NCBI RefSeq assembly: GCF_023242315.1
Contig: NZ_JALLIY010000006.1
Location: 1-64,000 of the forward strand
Length of the DNA: 64,000 bases
DNA from: Pseudomonas sp. MWU13-2105
Lineage (GTDB): Bacteria > Pseudomonadota > Gammaproteobacteria > Pseudomonadales > Pseudomonadaceae
Direction: 5' to 3'
Shown here: positions 1 to 8,941 of the stretch, piece by piece
Numbering within the stretch: the first letter of the stretch is position 1
Layout of the letters: every line of letters starts with the position of its first letter
Translations under genes and position numbers: made by a program
Notes under the pieces: generated by a model
Database searches by the model: none
Told to the model about the DNA's origin: nothing
What the model saw: the letters and a program-made list of their open reading frames with translations, nothing else

Positions 1-96
1 CTTCGCGGGCAGCCGGCCCTCACAATCGCAATATAGAGCAGCACAATCATGGAGACCTGTATCACTCAGCGCCCATATAGAAAGAGCAGCAACACC

Positions 97-116
97 TTGA
101 GCAATATATTGCTCAA
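97..116. promoter_or_regulatory. Perfect 20-bp palindrome, candidate operator
   Basis: TTGAGCAATATATTGCTCAA is a perfect inverted repeat inside an AT-rich stretch, 64 bases before the start codon of the RhtA-like exporter. Its symmetry, size and position suit a dimeric repressor site. No regulator gene is in view on this side, so the binding protein is unknown. It could also form a small hairpin in RNA. Confidence 0.45.
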
Positions 117-179
117 TAATGCTTTGTTCCGCATCATATACACCCGCCTCCCTTCATATATCCCGGATGACACCGTCCC

Positions 180-1067
180 ATGACCCAGCCGTCCCGTAGC
201 CTGGCCTCGACACTCTTCCCCGTCGGCCTGCTGCTTATCGCAATGGCCTCGATTCAATCCGGCGCCTCCCTGGCCAAGAGTATGTTCCCGATTGTCGGTG
301 CCCAGGGCACCACCACCCTGCGCCTGATGTTTGCCAGCATCATCATGGTCCTGGTCCTGCGCCCCTGGCGGGCCAAGTTCACCGCCAAGTCCCTGCGCAC
401 CGTGATCATCTATGGCATCGCCCTGGGCGGCATGAACTTCCTCTTCTATATGTCCTTGCGAAGCGTGCCCCTGGGCATCGCCGTCGCCCTGGAATTCACC
501 GGCCCGCTGGCAGTGGCAATCTACGCCTCACGCCGGGCCATCGACTTTCTCTGGATCGCCCTGGCGGTCAGCGGCCTCCTGCTGTTGATCCCCACCGGCG
601 CCACCAGCGCCAGCACTGATCTGCTCGGCGCCGGCTATGCATTGGGCGCCGGCGTCTGCTGGGCCCTGTACATCCTCTATGGCCAGAAAGCCGGCAACGA
701 CAACGGCATCCAGACCGCCGCCCTCGGCGTGGTGATTGCCGCCCTGTTCATTGCCCCGATCGGTATCGTCCACGCCGGCGCCGCCCTGCTCACCCCGGCG
801 CTGATCCCGACCGCCATCGGCGTCGCCATCCTCTCCACCGCCCTGCCCTACAGCCTCGAAATGGTCGCCCTGACGCGCATGCCCGCACGCACCTTCGGCA
901 CCTTGATGAGTATCGAACCCTCTTTCGGCGCGCTGTCCGGACTGCTGTTCCTGCACGAGTACCTGTCCGTTGCCCAGTGGCTCGCCATTGCCTGCATTAT
1001 CTGCGCCTCCGTCGGTGCCACCCTGACCCTGCGCAAGGAGTCCGCGCCGCCCGTCGCAGTCGATTGA
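180..1067 (+). CDS. rhtA: EamA/DMT-family transporter, RhtA-like threonine/homoserine exporter
   Basis: A 295-residue inner-membrane protein with about ten hydrophobic segments and the two-fold EamA repeat of drug/metabolite transporters. The N-terminal half carries the GASLAKSMFP stretch and the C-terminal half the EPSFGALSGLLFL stretch, both typical of RhtA-type exporters, which expel threonine, homoserine and related amino acids using the proton gradient. The length fits RhtA (about 295 residues). The short C-terminal tail after the last helix is polar. The gene stands alone behind an AT-rich leader with a 20-bp palindrome, so it may be controlled by an unlinked repressor. Substrate assignment is by family only; other small metabolites are possible. 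Confidence 0.8.
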   Translation: MTQPSRSLASTLFPVGLLLIAMASIQSGASLAKSMFPIVGAQGTTTLRLMFASIIMVLVLRPWRAKFTAKSLRTVIIYGIALGGMNFLFYMSLRSVPLGIAVALEFTGPLAVAIYASRRAIDFLWIALAVSGLLLLIPTGATSASTDLLGAGYALGAGVCWALYILYGQKAGNDNGIQTAALGVVIAALFIAPIGIVHAGAALLTPALIPTAIGVAILSTALPYSLEMVALTRMPARTFGTLMSIEPSFGALSGLLFLHEYLSVAQWLAIACIICASVGATLTLRKESAPPVAVD

Positions 1068-1233
1068 AACAGAGTGTGAGCCAGCGCTGGTATTTGCCGC
1101 TCAAATAAGCCATGTTTACACCTAACCCAATGCCAGCCTTGAAGATTTTGTACCGGGGCATCAAGGAAGAATCAGGCGGCACGAAAAGAGCCAAACCGGA
1201 CGAATTGATCCGGGGGCAGAGATAGGGATGGTA

Positions 1234-1557
1234 ATGAAACGTTTTTTGATAGTCCTGGCAGCACTTGCCGTTGCGGGCTGCGCCGCCACCTCGAAACCGA
1301 TGAAATACGGCAAGCGCGGCATGCATATCAACTGTTCCGGACTGACCTCCTCCTGGGAAAAGTGCTACAGCAAAGCCGCGGATTCCTGCAGCGATAACGG
1401 CTATAGAGTGCTGGCCAAATCCGGCGACGTCGTGGAAGACCCGGGCGACTACCCGTTTGGTCTCAACCCGGCCGGCTATACCAGCCGCAGCATGATCATC
1501 ATCTGCAACAAGCCGTCCACGCTGCCCCCCAAGGCGCCCCCGCTATCTGCCGATTGA
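1234..1557 (+). CDS. Small putative lipoprotein
   Basis: A 107-residue protein starting MKRFLIVLAALAVAGCAATS: positive start, hydrophobic core and lipobox AVAGC, so it should be a lipoprotein cut before Cys16. The mature part has four more cysteines, which may form disulfides in the periplasm, and ends in a Pro-rich tail. I chose the ATG at 1234 because AGGGAT lies at a good distance upstream; an ATG at 1228 adds only MV. No known domain was recognised. It is not obviously in an operon; the next gene is convergent. Confidence 0.7.
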   Translation: MKRFLIVLAALAVAGCAATSKPMKYGKRGMHINCSGLTSSWEKCYSKAADSCSDNGYRVLAKSGDVVEDPGDYPFGLNPAGYTSRSMIIICNKPSTLPPKAPPLSAD

Positions 1558-1655
1558 TTTTTTATCATGGCTCGATCACAACACCTGGCACTGAATCCCT
1601 GGAATTCCCCGCTTTCGCACCACCACCAGCGCCCCACGCACCGGGACTGAATAAC

Positions 1656-2654
1656 CTAGATCTCGACCACCAGGCGACCTTGTGCCGTGCCGTTGGCCAG
1701 CAAGGTATAAGCCTCCTCGGCGGTTTGCAGGGTAAACCGCCGGGGATCGAGCAAGGGCTTCAATAGACCGGCTTCGATCAGCCGTGCGGCCTGCGCCAGT
1801 ATTTGCCCGTGATGCTCGCACCCGCGACCGGTGAGTAATGGCAGCAAGGTAAACACCCCGGAGTAAGTGGCGCCGCGAAAGGACAGCGGTGCCAGGCTGT
1901 GCTGGCCCCAACCGAGACAACTCAGGACATGCCCGTGATAGGTTCGCGCCGCCTGGAACGACTGGTCCAGGGTTGCGCCGCCCACCGTGTCATAAACGAT
2001 ATCGAAGCCCTCGCCAGCGGTATGCCGCGTGACATATTCCTCCACGCCCTGCTGTCGATAGTCGATAAAGGTCGCGCCAAAACTCTCGATCTCGACCTGA
2101 TGCCTGGCCGAACCGGTGGCGAAGACCTTGGCCCCGAAGGCCTTGGCAATCTGCACCGCCACATGCCCGACACCACCCGCGCCACCGTGAATCAGCACCG
2201 ACTGATCGGCGCCGACCCGGGCACGATCGACCAGGCCCTCCCAGGCGGTAATCAGCACCAATGGCAATGCCGCGGCCTCACGCATGCTCAGGTTGGCCGG
2301 CTTGCGCGCCAGCAGTCGAGCATCGACCGCGGCAAACTCGGCCAGCGAACCCTGGGCACCACCGATCCCGGTGGCCAACCCGTACACCTCATCACCCAGC
2401 GCCCAGTCACTGACCCCCTCGCCCAAGGCTTCAATCACCCCGGCCAGATCCATGCCCAGGACCGCCGGCAACGGTTGACGGGCATGACCGGCCTGGCCGG
2501 CACGGATCTTGGCATCCAAAGGGTTGATGCCGCTGGCCTTGATACGGACCAACACCTGGCCCGCCGCCGGTGCGGGACGGTCGATGGAAACCAGGCGCAA
2601 CGGTGCATCCGCGGCGTCAACCAGCAGGGCGTTCATTTCATGCGAGTGGGACAT
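1656..2654 (-). CDS. Zinc-independent quinone oxidoreductase / MDR-family alcohol dehydrogenase
   Basis: A 332-residue medium-chain reductase of the zeta-crystallin/quinone oxidoreductase branch. The N-terminal GroES-like half contains the ASGINPLDAKIRAG and LGMDLAGVI segments. The Rossmann half has the NADPH-binding GGAGGVGHVAVQIAK motif near residue 156. The structural-zinc cysteines of true alcohol dehydrogenases are absent, so it likely reduces quinones or enones with NADPH. It is divergent from the LysR gene at 2768, with a 113-base shared region, the usual layout when a LysR protein controls its neighbour. The precise substrate cannot be read from sequence. Confidence 0.85.
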   Translation of the reverse strand: MSHSHEMNALLVDAADAPLRLVSIDRPAPAAGQVLVRIKASGINPLDAKIRAGQAGHARQPLPAVLGMDLAGVIEALGEGVSDWALGDEVYGLATGIGGAQGSLAEFAAVDARLLARKPANLSMREAAALPLVLITAWEGLVDRARVGADQSVLIHGGAGGVGHVAVQIAKAFGAKVFATGSARHQVEIESFGATFIDYRQQGVEEYVTRHTAGEGFDIVYDTVGGATLDQSFQAARTYHGHVLSCLGWGQHSLAPLSFRGATYSGVFTLLPLLTGRGCEHHGQILAQAARLIEAGLLKPLLDPRRFTLQTAEEAYTLLANGTAQGRLVVEI

Positions 2655-2767
2655 GTCGGCGATCTCGGTCAGTGGAAGTGAGACCGATCATGCGCCCCGT
2701 CACTCATGCCGATAAGACGCGCTATTGCTATAGTGATCATGCTCATTTGGCATGAATAAGGCATCCC

Positions 2768-3655
2768 GTGGATAAACTCAATGCAATGGCTATCTTTGTC
2801 CGGGTCGTCGAGCGCGGCAGTTTCTCCGCCGTGGCCCGGGAACTGCGGACCAGCCAGCCGACCGTCAGCAAAATCCTCAAGGCCCTGGAAACCGAACTGG
2901 GTGGCAAGCTTATCGCCCGCAGCACCCGCCAGTTGTCACTGACCGATGAAGGCCAGCGCTACTATGCACAATGCCGACAGATCCTCGCCGCCGTGGACAA
3001 TGCCGAACACAGTTTTCAGTCGGGGCGGGAACAGGTCGCCGGCAGTCTGCGCATCGGTTCCTCGGTGAGTTTCGGGCGTTTGCTGATCGCCAGCCGGCTA
3101 CCGGACTTTCTTGCACGCTACCCGCAGTTGGACATCGACCTGCAGCTCAACGACCAGAACCAGGACCTGGTCGAAGAAGGCCTGGATGTCAGCCTGCGCA
3201 TCGGTGAGTTGGGCGACAGCACCCTGATCGCCCGGCGCATCGGCGACACCCGGCGGGTCACCGTCGCCAGCCCGGCGTACCTGACGCGTCGGGGCGAACC
3301 GCAAACCCCTGGGCAACTGAGCGAACACAACTGCCTGCAATTCAATCTGCTGAGCAGCCAGAACCTCTGGCACTACGAAAAGGATGGACAGCGCTACAGC
3401 GTGCGGATCAAGGGCAATGCCCAGAGCAACAATTCGGAGGCGATACGGGAAATGGTCCTGGGCGGACTGGGCGTTGCGCTGTCGCCGGTGTGGCTATTTG
3501 CCGAGGATCTGGAGGCGGGTCGGGTCGCGGCGATTTTGCCGGGTTACCAGACCCAATCGCTGCCGATCCATGCGGTGTTTCCGGCCAATCGCCGACAGTC
3601 CGCCAGGGTCAAGGCATTTGTCGACTATATGAGCGATGCCCTGCGGGGACTTTGA
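2768..3655 (+). CDS. LysR-family transcriptional regulator
   Basis: A 295-residue LysR regulator. The winged helix-turn-helix spans about residues 1-60 (AVARELRTSQPTVSKILKAL), followed by the LysR substrate-binding domain. It starts at a GTG with AAGG six bases upstream. It resembles the AaeR/DmlR-like branch, whose members often control oxidoreductases. The neighbouring divergent quinone oxidoreductase at 1656 is its most likely target. The shared promoter contains ATGC-N7-GCAT around 2738, a plausible but weak LysR half-site pair. The inducer is unknown. Confidence 0.9.
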   Translation: MDKLNAMAIFVRVVERGSFSAVARELRTSQPTVSKILKALETELGGKLIARSTRQLSLTDEGQRYYAQCRQILAAVDNAEHSFQSGREQVAGSLRIGSSVSFGRLLIASRLPDFLARYPQLDIDLQLNDQNQDLVEEGLDVSLRIGELGDSTLIARRIGDTRRVTVASPAYLTRRGEPQTPGQLSEHNCLQFNLLSSQNLWHYEKDGQRYSVRIKGNAQSNNSEAIREMVLGGLGVALSPVWLFAEDLEAGRVAAILPGYQTQSLPIHAVFPANRRQSARVKAFVDYMSDALRGL

Positions 3656-3674
3656 ATAAACCACAACATCTGTA

Positions 3675-3694
3675 GGAGCCGGCTTGCCGGCTCC
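3675..3694. repeat. REP hairpin between convergent genes
   Basis: GGAGCCGGCTTGCCGGCTCC is a near-perfect 9-bp stem with a TT loop, matching the core of the REP family seen elsewhere in this window. It sits between the convergent LysR and aminopeptidase genes, where it may serve as a bidirectional transcript end or RNA stabiliser. Confidence 0.75.
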
Positions 3695-3706
3695 CACTGG
3701 ATCGCG

Positions 3707-5515
3707 TCAGATCGCGACCGTACGGCTGTTCAACCACGCCAGCGCCGCACCGTCCAGCAACGGACTCAAACGCTCGCGTACCTGGGCGTGATAAGCGTTG
3801 AACCAGTCACGCTCATCCTGCGTCAGCAACGCCGGCTCCAGGCAACGGGTGTCGATCGGGCACAGGGTCAGGGTTTCGAATTTGAGGAACTCGCCGAACT
3901 CGCTCTTGCCCGCCTCACGGTTCAGCACCAGGTTTTCGATACGCACGCCCCAACGGCCCGGACGATAGGTCCCGGGTTCGATGGAGGTGATCATCCCCGG
4001 CTGCATGGCGGTCTGCGGTGCCGCTGGCGCCTGGTAGGCGATCACCTGCGGACCTTCGTGCACATTGAGAAAGTAACCGACGCCATGGCCGGTGCCATGC
4101 CCGTAATCCACGCTTTCGGCCCAGATCGGCGCCCGGGCGATGGAGTCCAGCAGCGGCGACAGAATGCCCCGGGGAAACTGTGCCCGGGACAAGGCGATCA
4201 CGCCCTTGAGCACCCGCGTGCAATCGCGCTTCTGCTCGGCCGTCGGCGTGCCCACCGGGACCATCCGGGTAATGTCCGTGGTCCCGCCCAGGTATTGGCC
4301 GCCGGAGTCGATCAGCAGCAGGCCGTCGCCCTCGATCAACGCATGCTCCGCCTGGGTGGCGTGATAATGCGGCATCGCCCCGTTGGCGTTGAACGCGGCA
4401 ATGGTGTTGAAACTCAGCGACACATAGCCCGGACGCCGCGCGCGCTCTGCGCTCAGGCGCTCGTCAATGGTCAACTCGGTGACCCGTTCATGGCCCAGCG
4501 CGGTTTCCAGCCAGGCAAAGAATTCGCACAAGGCCGCCCCGTCCTGCTCCATGGCCTGACGGATATGCACCGCGTCATCGAGACTCTTGCGGGATTTGGC
4601 CAGGGTCGTGGGGTTGAGCCCCTCGACCAGCGTCACCTCCCGAGCCAGATTGTCCAGCAAACCGACCGTCACCCGCGCCGGGTCGACCAAGAAGCCCGCT
4701 CGTGCCGGAATGCTGGCCAGCGCCGCACCGATTTCGCTGTAGTCACGCAAGGTCACGCCATCGGCCTTGAGCACCAGCGCCAGTTCGGCACTCACCTTGC
4801 TCAAGGACACGAACAGCGTGGCCTGCTCCTGGCTGATCAGGGCAAAGGAGACGAATACCGGGTTGAAGGAGACATCGGCACCGCGCAGGTTGAACAGCCA
4901 GGCAATATCATCCAGCGTGGCGATGAAATGCCAGTCGGCACCACGGCTTTTCAACTCATCGCGCAACTGCGCGAGCTTGTCGCCACGGCTGACCGTCGCT
5001 TGCGGTGGCAGATGCGGGTAGATCGGCTGGTTCGGCAGCGCCTCGCGGTCTTCCCAGACCTGGTCGAGCAGGTCAATGTCGGTGCGCAGCCGTGCGCCAC
5101 GAGCCTGCAACTTGTCACCCAGGCTCCGCGCCGACGCCAGCGCCATGACCGCGCCATCCACCGCGACCACGCCACCTGGCGGTACCTGTTCGGCCAGCCA
5201 ATCCAGCGGACCCGGTTGCCCCGGCAGCAGTTTCATCAGTTCAATACCGCTGCCGGCCAGTTCCTTGGTTGCCTGCTCCCAGTAGCGGCTGTCTGCCCAG
5301 ACGCCGGCGAAATCCGGCGTCACGATCAAGGTGCCGACCGAGCCATGGAAGCCTGACAGCCACTGCCGGCCCTGCCAGTAGGCGGGCAGGTATTCCGACA
5401 GATGCGGATCGGCCGAGGGTACCAGCAAGGCCTGTACGCCTTCACGGCGCATCAGTTCGCGGGTACGTGCCAGCCGCTGGGAAACGGTTCCTTGACTCGG
5501 GGTCTGCGTGCTCAT
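3707..5515 (-). CDS. M24B aminopeptidase P family protein (Xaa-Pro aminopeptidase)
   Basis: A 602-residue metallopeptidase that removes an N-terminal residue preceding proline. Its length and three-domain layout match the large cytosolic aminopeptidase P (APP1-like): two creatinase-type N-terminal domains to about residue 310, then the M24 pita-bread domain. Metal ligands are visible as the two aspartates in LIDSGGQYLGGTTDITRM, the His in GHGTGHGVGYFLNVHEGP and the Glu in ITSIEPGTYRPGRWG. I chose the ATG at 5515, which has GGAGA five bases upstream; a longer in-frame start at 5545 lacks a site. The cysteine desulfurase gene lies 46 bases upstream on the same strand, so co-transcription is possible. 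Confidence 0.9.
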   Translation of the reverse strand: MSTQTPSQGTVSQRLARTRELMRREGVQALLVPSADPHLSEYLPAYWQGRQWLSGFHGSVGTLIVTPDFAGVWADSRYWEQATKELAGSGIELMKLLPGQPGPLDWLAEQVPPGGVVAVDGAVMALASARSLGDKLQARGARLRTDIDLLDQVWEDREALPNQPIYPHLPPQATVSRGDKLAQLRDELKSRGADWHFIATLDDIAWLFNLRGADVSFNPVFVSFALISQEQATLFVSLSKVSAELALVLKADGVTLRDYSEIGAALASIPARAGFLVDPARVTVGLLDNLAREVTLVEGLNPTTLAKSRKSLDDAVHIRQAMEQDGAALCEFFAWLETALGHERVTELTIDERLSAERARRPGYVSLSFNTIAAFNANGAMPHYHATQAEHALIEGDGLLLIDSGGQYLGGTTDITRMVPVGTPTAEQKRDCTRVLKGVIALSRAQFPRGILSPLLDSIARAPIWAESVDYGHGTGHGVGYFLNVHEGPQVIAYQAPAAPQTAMQPGMITSIEPGTYRPGRWGVRIENLVLNREAGKSEFGEFLKFETLTLCPIDTRCLEPALLTQDERDWFNAYHAQVRERLSPLLDGAALAWLNSRTVAI

Positions 5516-5561
5516 CGTGTCTCCTGCTAACCACTTATTATTCAATTCTTATCCAGCCCTC

Positions 5562-6731
5562 TCACGGCTGGGCAACTGCCCAGAACGGCGCCGGCGCACT
5601 CAGGCTGGCCTTGATCGCCGCGGCGGCGCGGTCGATGTCCTGCTCGGAGGTAAAACGCCCCAGGCTCAGGCGGATGGTCCGCCCGGCCAGGCGCGCATCG
5701 TGCCCCAGTGCCAGCAGTACATGGGACGGCGCCTGGCTCGCGGAGTTGCAGGCCGACGTCGCCGAGTAGGCCAGGGACCGCGCCAACGCCACGCCGTCGA
5801 ATTCGCCCTCGGCAAAGGTCAGACTCAAGGTATGGGGGATGCGTTCAGTAGGGCTGCCGTTCAGGCGCAGGCCCGGGACATCCGCCAGTTGCTCGAGCAA
5901 GCGCTGGCGCAGTTGACGGATGCTGGCGAGTTCTTCTTCCAGGTGCTCGGTGGCCAGGGCGAAGGCACTGCCCATGCCGGCGATCTGGTGGGTGGCCAGG
6001 GTACCGGAGCGCAGGCCGCCTTCATGGCCGCCACCGTGGATCTGCGCCTGCAGCTTCTGCTGCGCGCGCGGGCCGACATACAAGGCGCCGATCCCCTTGG
6101 GACCGTAGACCTTGTGGGCGGAAAACGACATCAGGTCCACCGGCAAGGCGGCCAGGTCGATCACCACCTTGCCCGCGCCCTGGGCCGCGTCCACATGGAA
6201 CAGCGCGCCGTGCTCACGCACCCGCTGGCCGATGGCGGCGATGTCATTCAGGGTACCCAGCTCATTGTTGACCAGCATCAGCGAGACCAGGAAGGTGTCC
6301 TCGCGCAGGACCTCGCTGACCATCGCCGCGGTGATCAAGCCTTCGGCATTCGGCACCAGGTAGGTGACGGCCACGCCGGCTTCCTCGAGTTGCCGGGCGG
6401 TATCGAGCACCGCCTTGTGTTCGATCTGGCTGGTGACCACATGCCCACCGCCGACACCCCGGGCCTGGGCGACCCCCTTGAGCGCCAGATTGTTCGATTC
6501 GGTGGCCCCGGAAGTCCAGACGATCTGCTCGGGGCTCGCCCCCACCAGGCTCGCCACCTGCTGCCGGGCCTGCTCGACCGTCTGCCGGGCGCGCTGGCCG
6601 AAGGCATGGGAGCTGGACGCCGGGTTGCCGAAATTACCGGAGAAGCCGAGACACTCGACCATCACCCGGATGACCCGCTCATCCACCGGCGTGGTGGCGG
6701 CATAGTCGAAATACAGAGGAAGTTCATTCAT
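5562..6731 (-). CDS. Class V aminotransferase, NifS/IscS-like cysteine desulfurase
   Basis: A 389-residue PLP enzyme that takes sulfur from cysteine onto an active-site persulfide. The PLP lysine is K207 in SFSAHKVYGPKG. The PLP-contacting histidine lies in SQIEHKAVLD near residue 105. The loop cysteine is C328 in SATSACNSASQAPSHVL. The shape follows IscS/NifS rather than SufS. No iscR, iscU, iscA or hscBA lies nearby, so this is a stand-alone copy that may serve thionucleoside or housekeeping sulfur supply, or be redundant with a main isc operon elsewhere. The downstream aminopeptidase gene is the nearest partner. Confidence 0.9.
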   Translation of the reverse strand: MNELPLYFDYAATTPVDERVIRVMVECLGFSGNFGNPASSSHAFGQRARQTVEQARQQVASLVGASPEQIVWTSGATESNNLALKGVAQARGVGGGHVVTSQIEHKAVLDTARQLEEAGVAVTYLVPNAEGLITAAMVSEVLREDTFLVSLMLVNNELGTLNDIAAIGQRVREHGALFHVDAAQGAGKVVIDLAALPVDLMSFSAHKVYGPKGIGALYVGPRAQQKLQAQIHGGGHEGGLRSGTLATHQIAGMGSAFALATEHLEEELASIRQLRQRLLEQLADVPGLRLNGSPTERIPHTLSLTFAEGEFDGVALARSLAYSATSACNSASQAPSHVLLALGHDARLAGRTIRLSLGRFTSEQDIDRAAAAIKASLSAPAPFWAVAQP

Positions 6732-6967
6732 GGCAAAGACTCATAAAGCGTGTCCCGCGGATCGATCCCTTGCTGATCACCCACCCTGGTGGTTGGGCGG
6801 ACAGCTATACCCGATGGAAAACGATTAAAGAAAGATAACTTTCATTAAAAGTGCGTAGGAACGCTCCTGAAATCCAGCTTACAGGCCCGGGGAGAGTGTT
6901 GCGAGTGTCAATCGTGCGGGAACAGGCGGCCCGCTTCAACGGCTGACTGGAAATACACGAGGGCGGG

Positions 6968-7594
6968 TCAACGCAGCAGTTGCCGCGCACTCTCATGCAA
7001 CAGCGGATACAACGAAATCACCAATAGCAGCGCCATGCCGATATTGAACAGCCGCAGCCAGCGCGGATCACGCAGCACATTGCGCAACAGGCTGCCGCAG
7101 GCGGCCCAGAGACTGACGCTCGGCGCGTTGATCAGGGCAAACACCGCCGCGATCACCCATACGTTGCTGAAATAGCCCTGCAATGGCGTGTAGGTGCTGA
7201 TCGCGCCGATCGCCATCACCCAGGCCTTGGGGTTGACCCACTGGAATGCCGCGGCATTCCAGAACCCGAGCGGGCGGCCCGCCCCCTGCTTCGACTCGCC
7301 GACCGGCCCGGAACCGGCGATCTTCCAGGCGAGGTACAGCAGATAGGCGCCACCGATATAACGCAATACCGAGTAGAGCACCGGATAAGCCTCGAATACC
7401 GCGCCAAGACCGAGGCCCACCGCCAGTACCAGGACAAAAAAACCGCAGGAAATACCCAGGATATGGGGAATGGAACGGTTGAAACCAAAGTTGACGCCGG
7501 ACGCCAGCAACATCGCGTTGTTGGGGCCGGGGGTCAGCGAAGTCACCAGGGCGAAAAGGGCAAAGCCCAGCAGCAGGTCCAGCGAAAGGGTCAT
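6968..7594 (-). CDS. LysE/RhtB-family translocator
   Basis: A 208-residue membrane protein with about six hydrophobic helices. The LysE signature SLTPGPNNAMLLASGVNFG sits near residues 20-38, with QWVNPKAWVMA further on, both typical of RhtB/LeuE-type amino-acid exporters. The length is normal. It has no adjacent regulator. With the RhtA-like gene at 180 this is the second amino-acid exporter in the window. No strong Shine-Dalgarno precedes the ATG, but no better in-frame start exists. Confidence 0.85.
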   Translation of the reverse strand: MTLSLDLLLGFALFALVTSLTPGPNNAMLLASGVNFGFNRSIPHILGISCGFFVLVLAVGLGLGAVFEAYPVLYSVLRYIGGAYLLYLAWKIAGSGPVGESKQGAGRPLGFWNAAAFQWVNPKAWVMAIGAISTYTPLQGYFSNVWVIAAVFALINAPSVSLWAACGSLLRNVLRDPRWLRLFNIGMALLLVISLYPLLHESARQLLR

Positions 7595-7699
7595 GAACAG
7601 CGTCCAGCCACAAGATCGGTCAGGGACTCAGCCTATCCCACCGACTTGGCGGAACTCACGCACAGTTGGCAAAAACTTGGACCGATACAGTTTTACCAT

Positions 7700-7969
7700 T
7701 CAGCTCTGTGGGCTATGTCTGTTACTGCCACGATCGGCGCTGATCTCGCCCTGGTCATCAAAGCCCTGGGTCTTGCGGGGCTGCGCCAGCAGTTGCGCCT
7801 TCTTCTGCTGGTACTCATCGAAGGACAGCCCGCGACGGTTCAAGGCTTCCAGCGCCAGCTCCCTGCTCTCTTCGGCGCTATAGGGTCGCAGTTCGGGAGA
7901 CGAAGGACTGGCACAGCCGGCCAGCAACGAAACACCGAGCAGCAACAAGAGCATGGATGAATGTTTCAT
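7700..7969 (-). CDS. Small lipoprotein, hypothetical
   Basis: An 89-residue protein starting MKHSSMLLLLLGVSLLAGC, a clear type II signal with lipobox LLAGC and processing before Cys19. The mature part is short, charged and helical (a run resembling SHOCT-like helices, ELALEALNRRGLSFDEYQQKK), then a disordered tail. The start at 7969 is preferred because the signal peptide begins there; a longer start at 8008 would spoil it. Function unknown. Confidence 0.7.
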   Translation of the reverse strand: MKHSSMLLLLLGVSLLAGCASPSSPELRPYSAEESRELALEALNRRGLSFDEYQQKKAQLLAQPRKTQGFDDQGEISADRGSNRHSPQS

Positions 7970-8184
7970 GGCGCGACTCCCGGGAACCTGGCGTAAGGCA
8001 ATGGACACAGGCTACCCGGCGCACCCGCAGGGCAAAAATCACCCCGCTCGATAGTCGCTATCGATCGCCTCGGGCGTTCCGGGCCTCGGACACCAAATAT
8101 TCCAAAAAGAACTATAAATATAGAAATACGTTCATTTACGGAATATCAAAAAACCCTTACAACTGCTCCCACAGCCAATCCGCT

Positions 8185-8216
8185 GTTGCCCGGGCAACTG
8201 TTCGCCGGCCAACAGT
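8185..8216. promoter_or_regulatory. Two adjacent dyads upstream of msuE, candidate activator site
   Basis: GTTGCCCGGGCAAC (8185-8198) is a perfect palindrome, and ACTGTT-N8-AACAGT (8197-8216) is a second dyad sharing two bases with it. They lie about 85-115 bases upstream of a sigma-54 promoter, the normal distance for an enhancer of a sigma-54 activator such as SfnR or of CysB. The rest of 7970-8368 has an AT-rich patch (8090-8160) and no open frame I can support. Confidence 0.4.
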
Positions 8217-8298
8217 CGATCAACAAAACAGTCCGTCAGCCAGCACCCGACACCTGGCCCACCCGGCCTGGGGCCCGCAAATACGGGACCTGGTCTAT

Positions 8299-8314
8299 TG
8301 GTACAGCTCTTGCT
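8299..8314 (+). promoter_or_regulatory. Sigma-54 promoter of the msuEDC-sfnR operon
   Basis: TGGTAC-AGCTC-TTGCT matches the sigma-54 consensus TGGCAC-N5-TTGCW at all but one position, with the invariant GG and GC correctly spaced. It is 55 bases before the msuE start. This agrees with the operon encoding its own sigma-54 activator, SfnR. Confidence 0.75.
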
Positions 8315-8368
8315 CAAGCCCTGTCACTGACCCTGCTCGCTGAGCAACTGTTTGAAAAGGAACTGATC

Positions 8369-8932
8369 ATGTCTCGCGCACTGAAAGTCGTTGCTCTTTC
8401 CGGCGGCACCTACCGCCCCTCCCGGACCCTGGTGCTGACCCAGGCCGTATTGGCCGAGCTGGGGCAACACCTGCCCATCGAAAGCCAGCTGATCGAGCTG
8501 GGCGATATCGCCCGTCCGCTCGGCTCGGCGCTCTCCCGCGCCGAATTGAGCGCCGAGGTCGAGGCCGAACTGCAAGCTATCGAGAACGCCGACCTGCTGA
8601 TCGTCGCCGCGCCGGTCTATCGCGGCTCCTACCCGGGCCTGCTCAAGCACCTGTTCGACCTGGTGGAGCTCAATGCCTTGATCGACACCCCGGTCCTGTT
8701 GGCCGCCACTGGCGGCAGTGAACGTCATGCACTGGTGCTGGACCACCAACTGCGGCCGCTGTTCAGCTTCTTCCAGGCGCTGACCCTGCCCATCGGCGTC
8801 TACGCCACCGAGGCCGACTTCGCCAACTACCAAATCATCAGCGAGCCCTTGAGGGCGCGCATCCGCCTGGCCGCCGAGCGCGCCACCGCCTTGTTCGGCG
8901 CACACCCCAAGCCACTGCTGAAAATCGCCTGA
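8369..8932 (+). CDS. msuE: NADPH-dependent FMN reductase MsuE
   Basis: A 187-residue flavodoxin-fold FMN reductase that supplies FMNH2 to the monooxygenases encoded just downstream. The phosphate-binding loop appears as LSGGTYRPSRT near residues 9-19, and APVYRGSYPGLLKHLFDL near residues 76-93 is the SsuE/MsuE-type flavin and dimer segment. I chose the ATG at 8369; an earlier in-frame ATG at 8186 would lie upstream of the sigma-54 promoter and overlap the dyads. msuD follows after nine bases. The neighbourhood favours MsuE (methanesulfonate) over SsuE. Confidence 0.88.
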   Translation: MSRALKVVALSGGTYRPSRTLVLTQAVLAELGQHLPIESQLIELGDIARPLGSALSRAELSAEVEAELQAIENADLLIVAAPVYRGSYPGLLKHLFDLVELNALIDTPVLLAATGGSERHALVLDHQLRPLFSFFQALTLPIGVYATEADFANYQIISEPLRARIRLAAERATALFGAHPKPLLKIA

Positions 8933-8941
8933 GGAACTGTC

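Noticed and set aside
5562..6731. The cysteine desulfurase as part of a full isc operon
   Set aside because: No iscR, iscU, iscA, hscB, hscA or fdx lies on either side.
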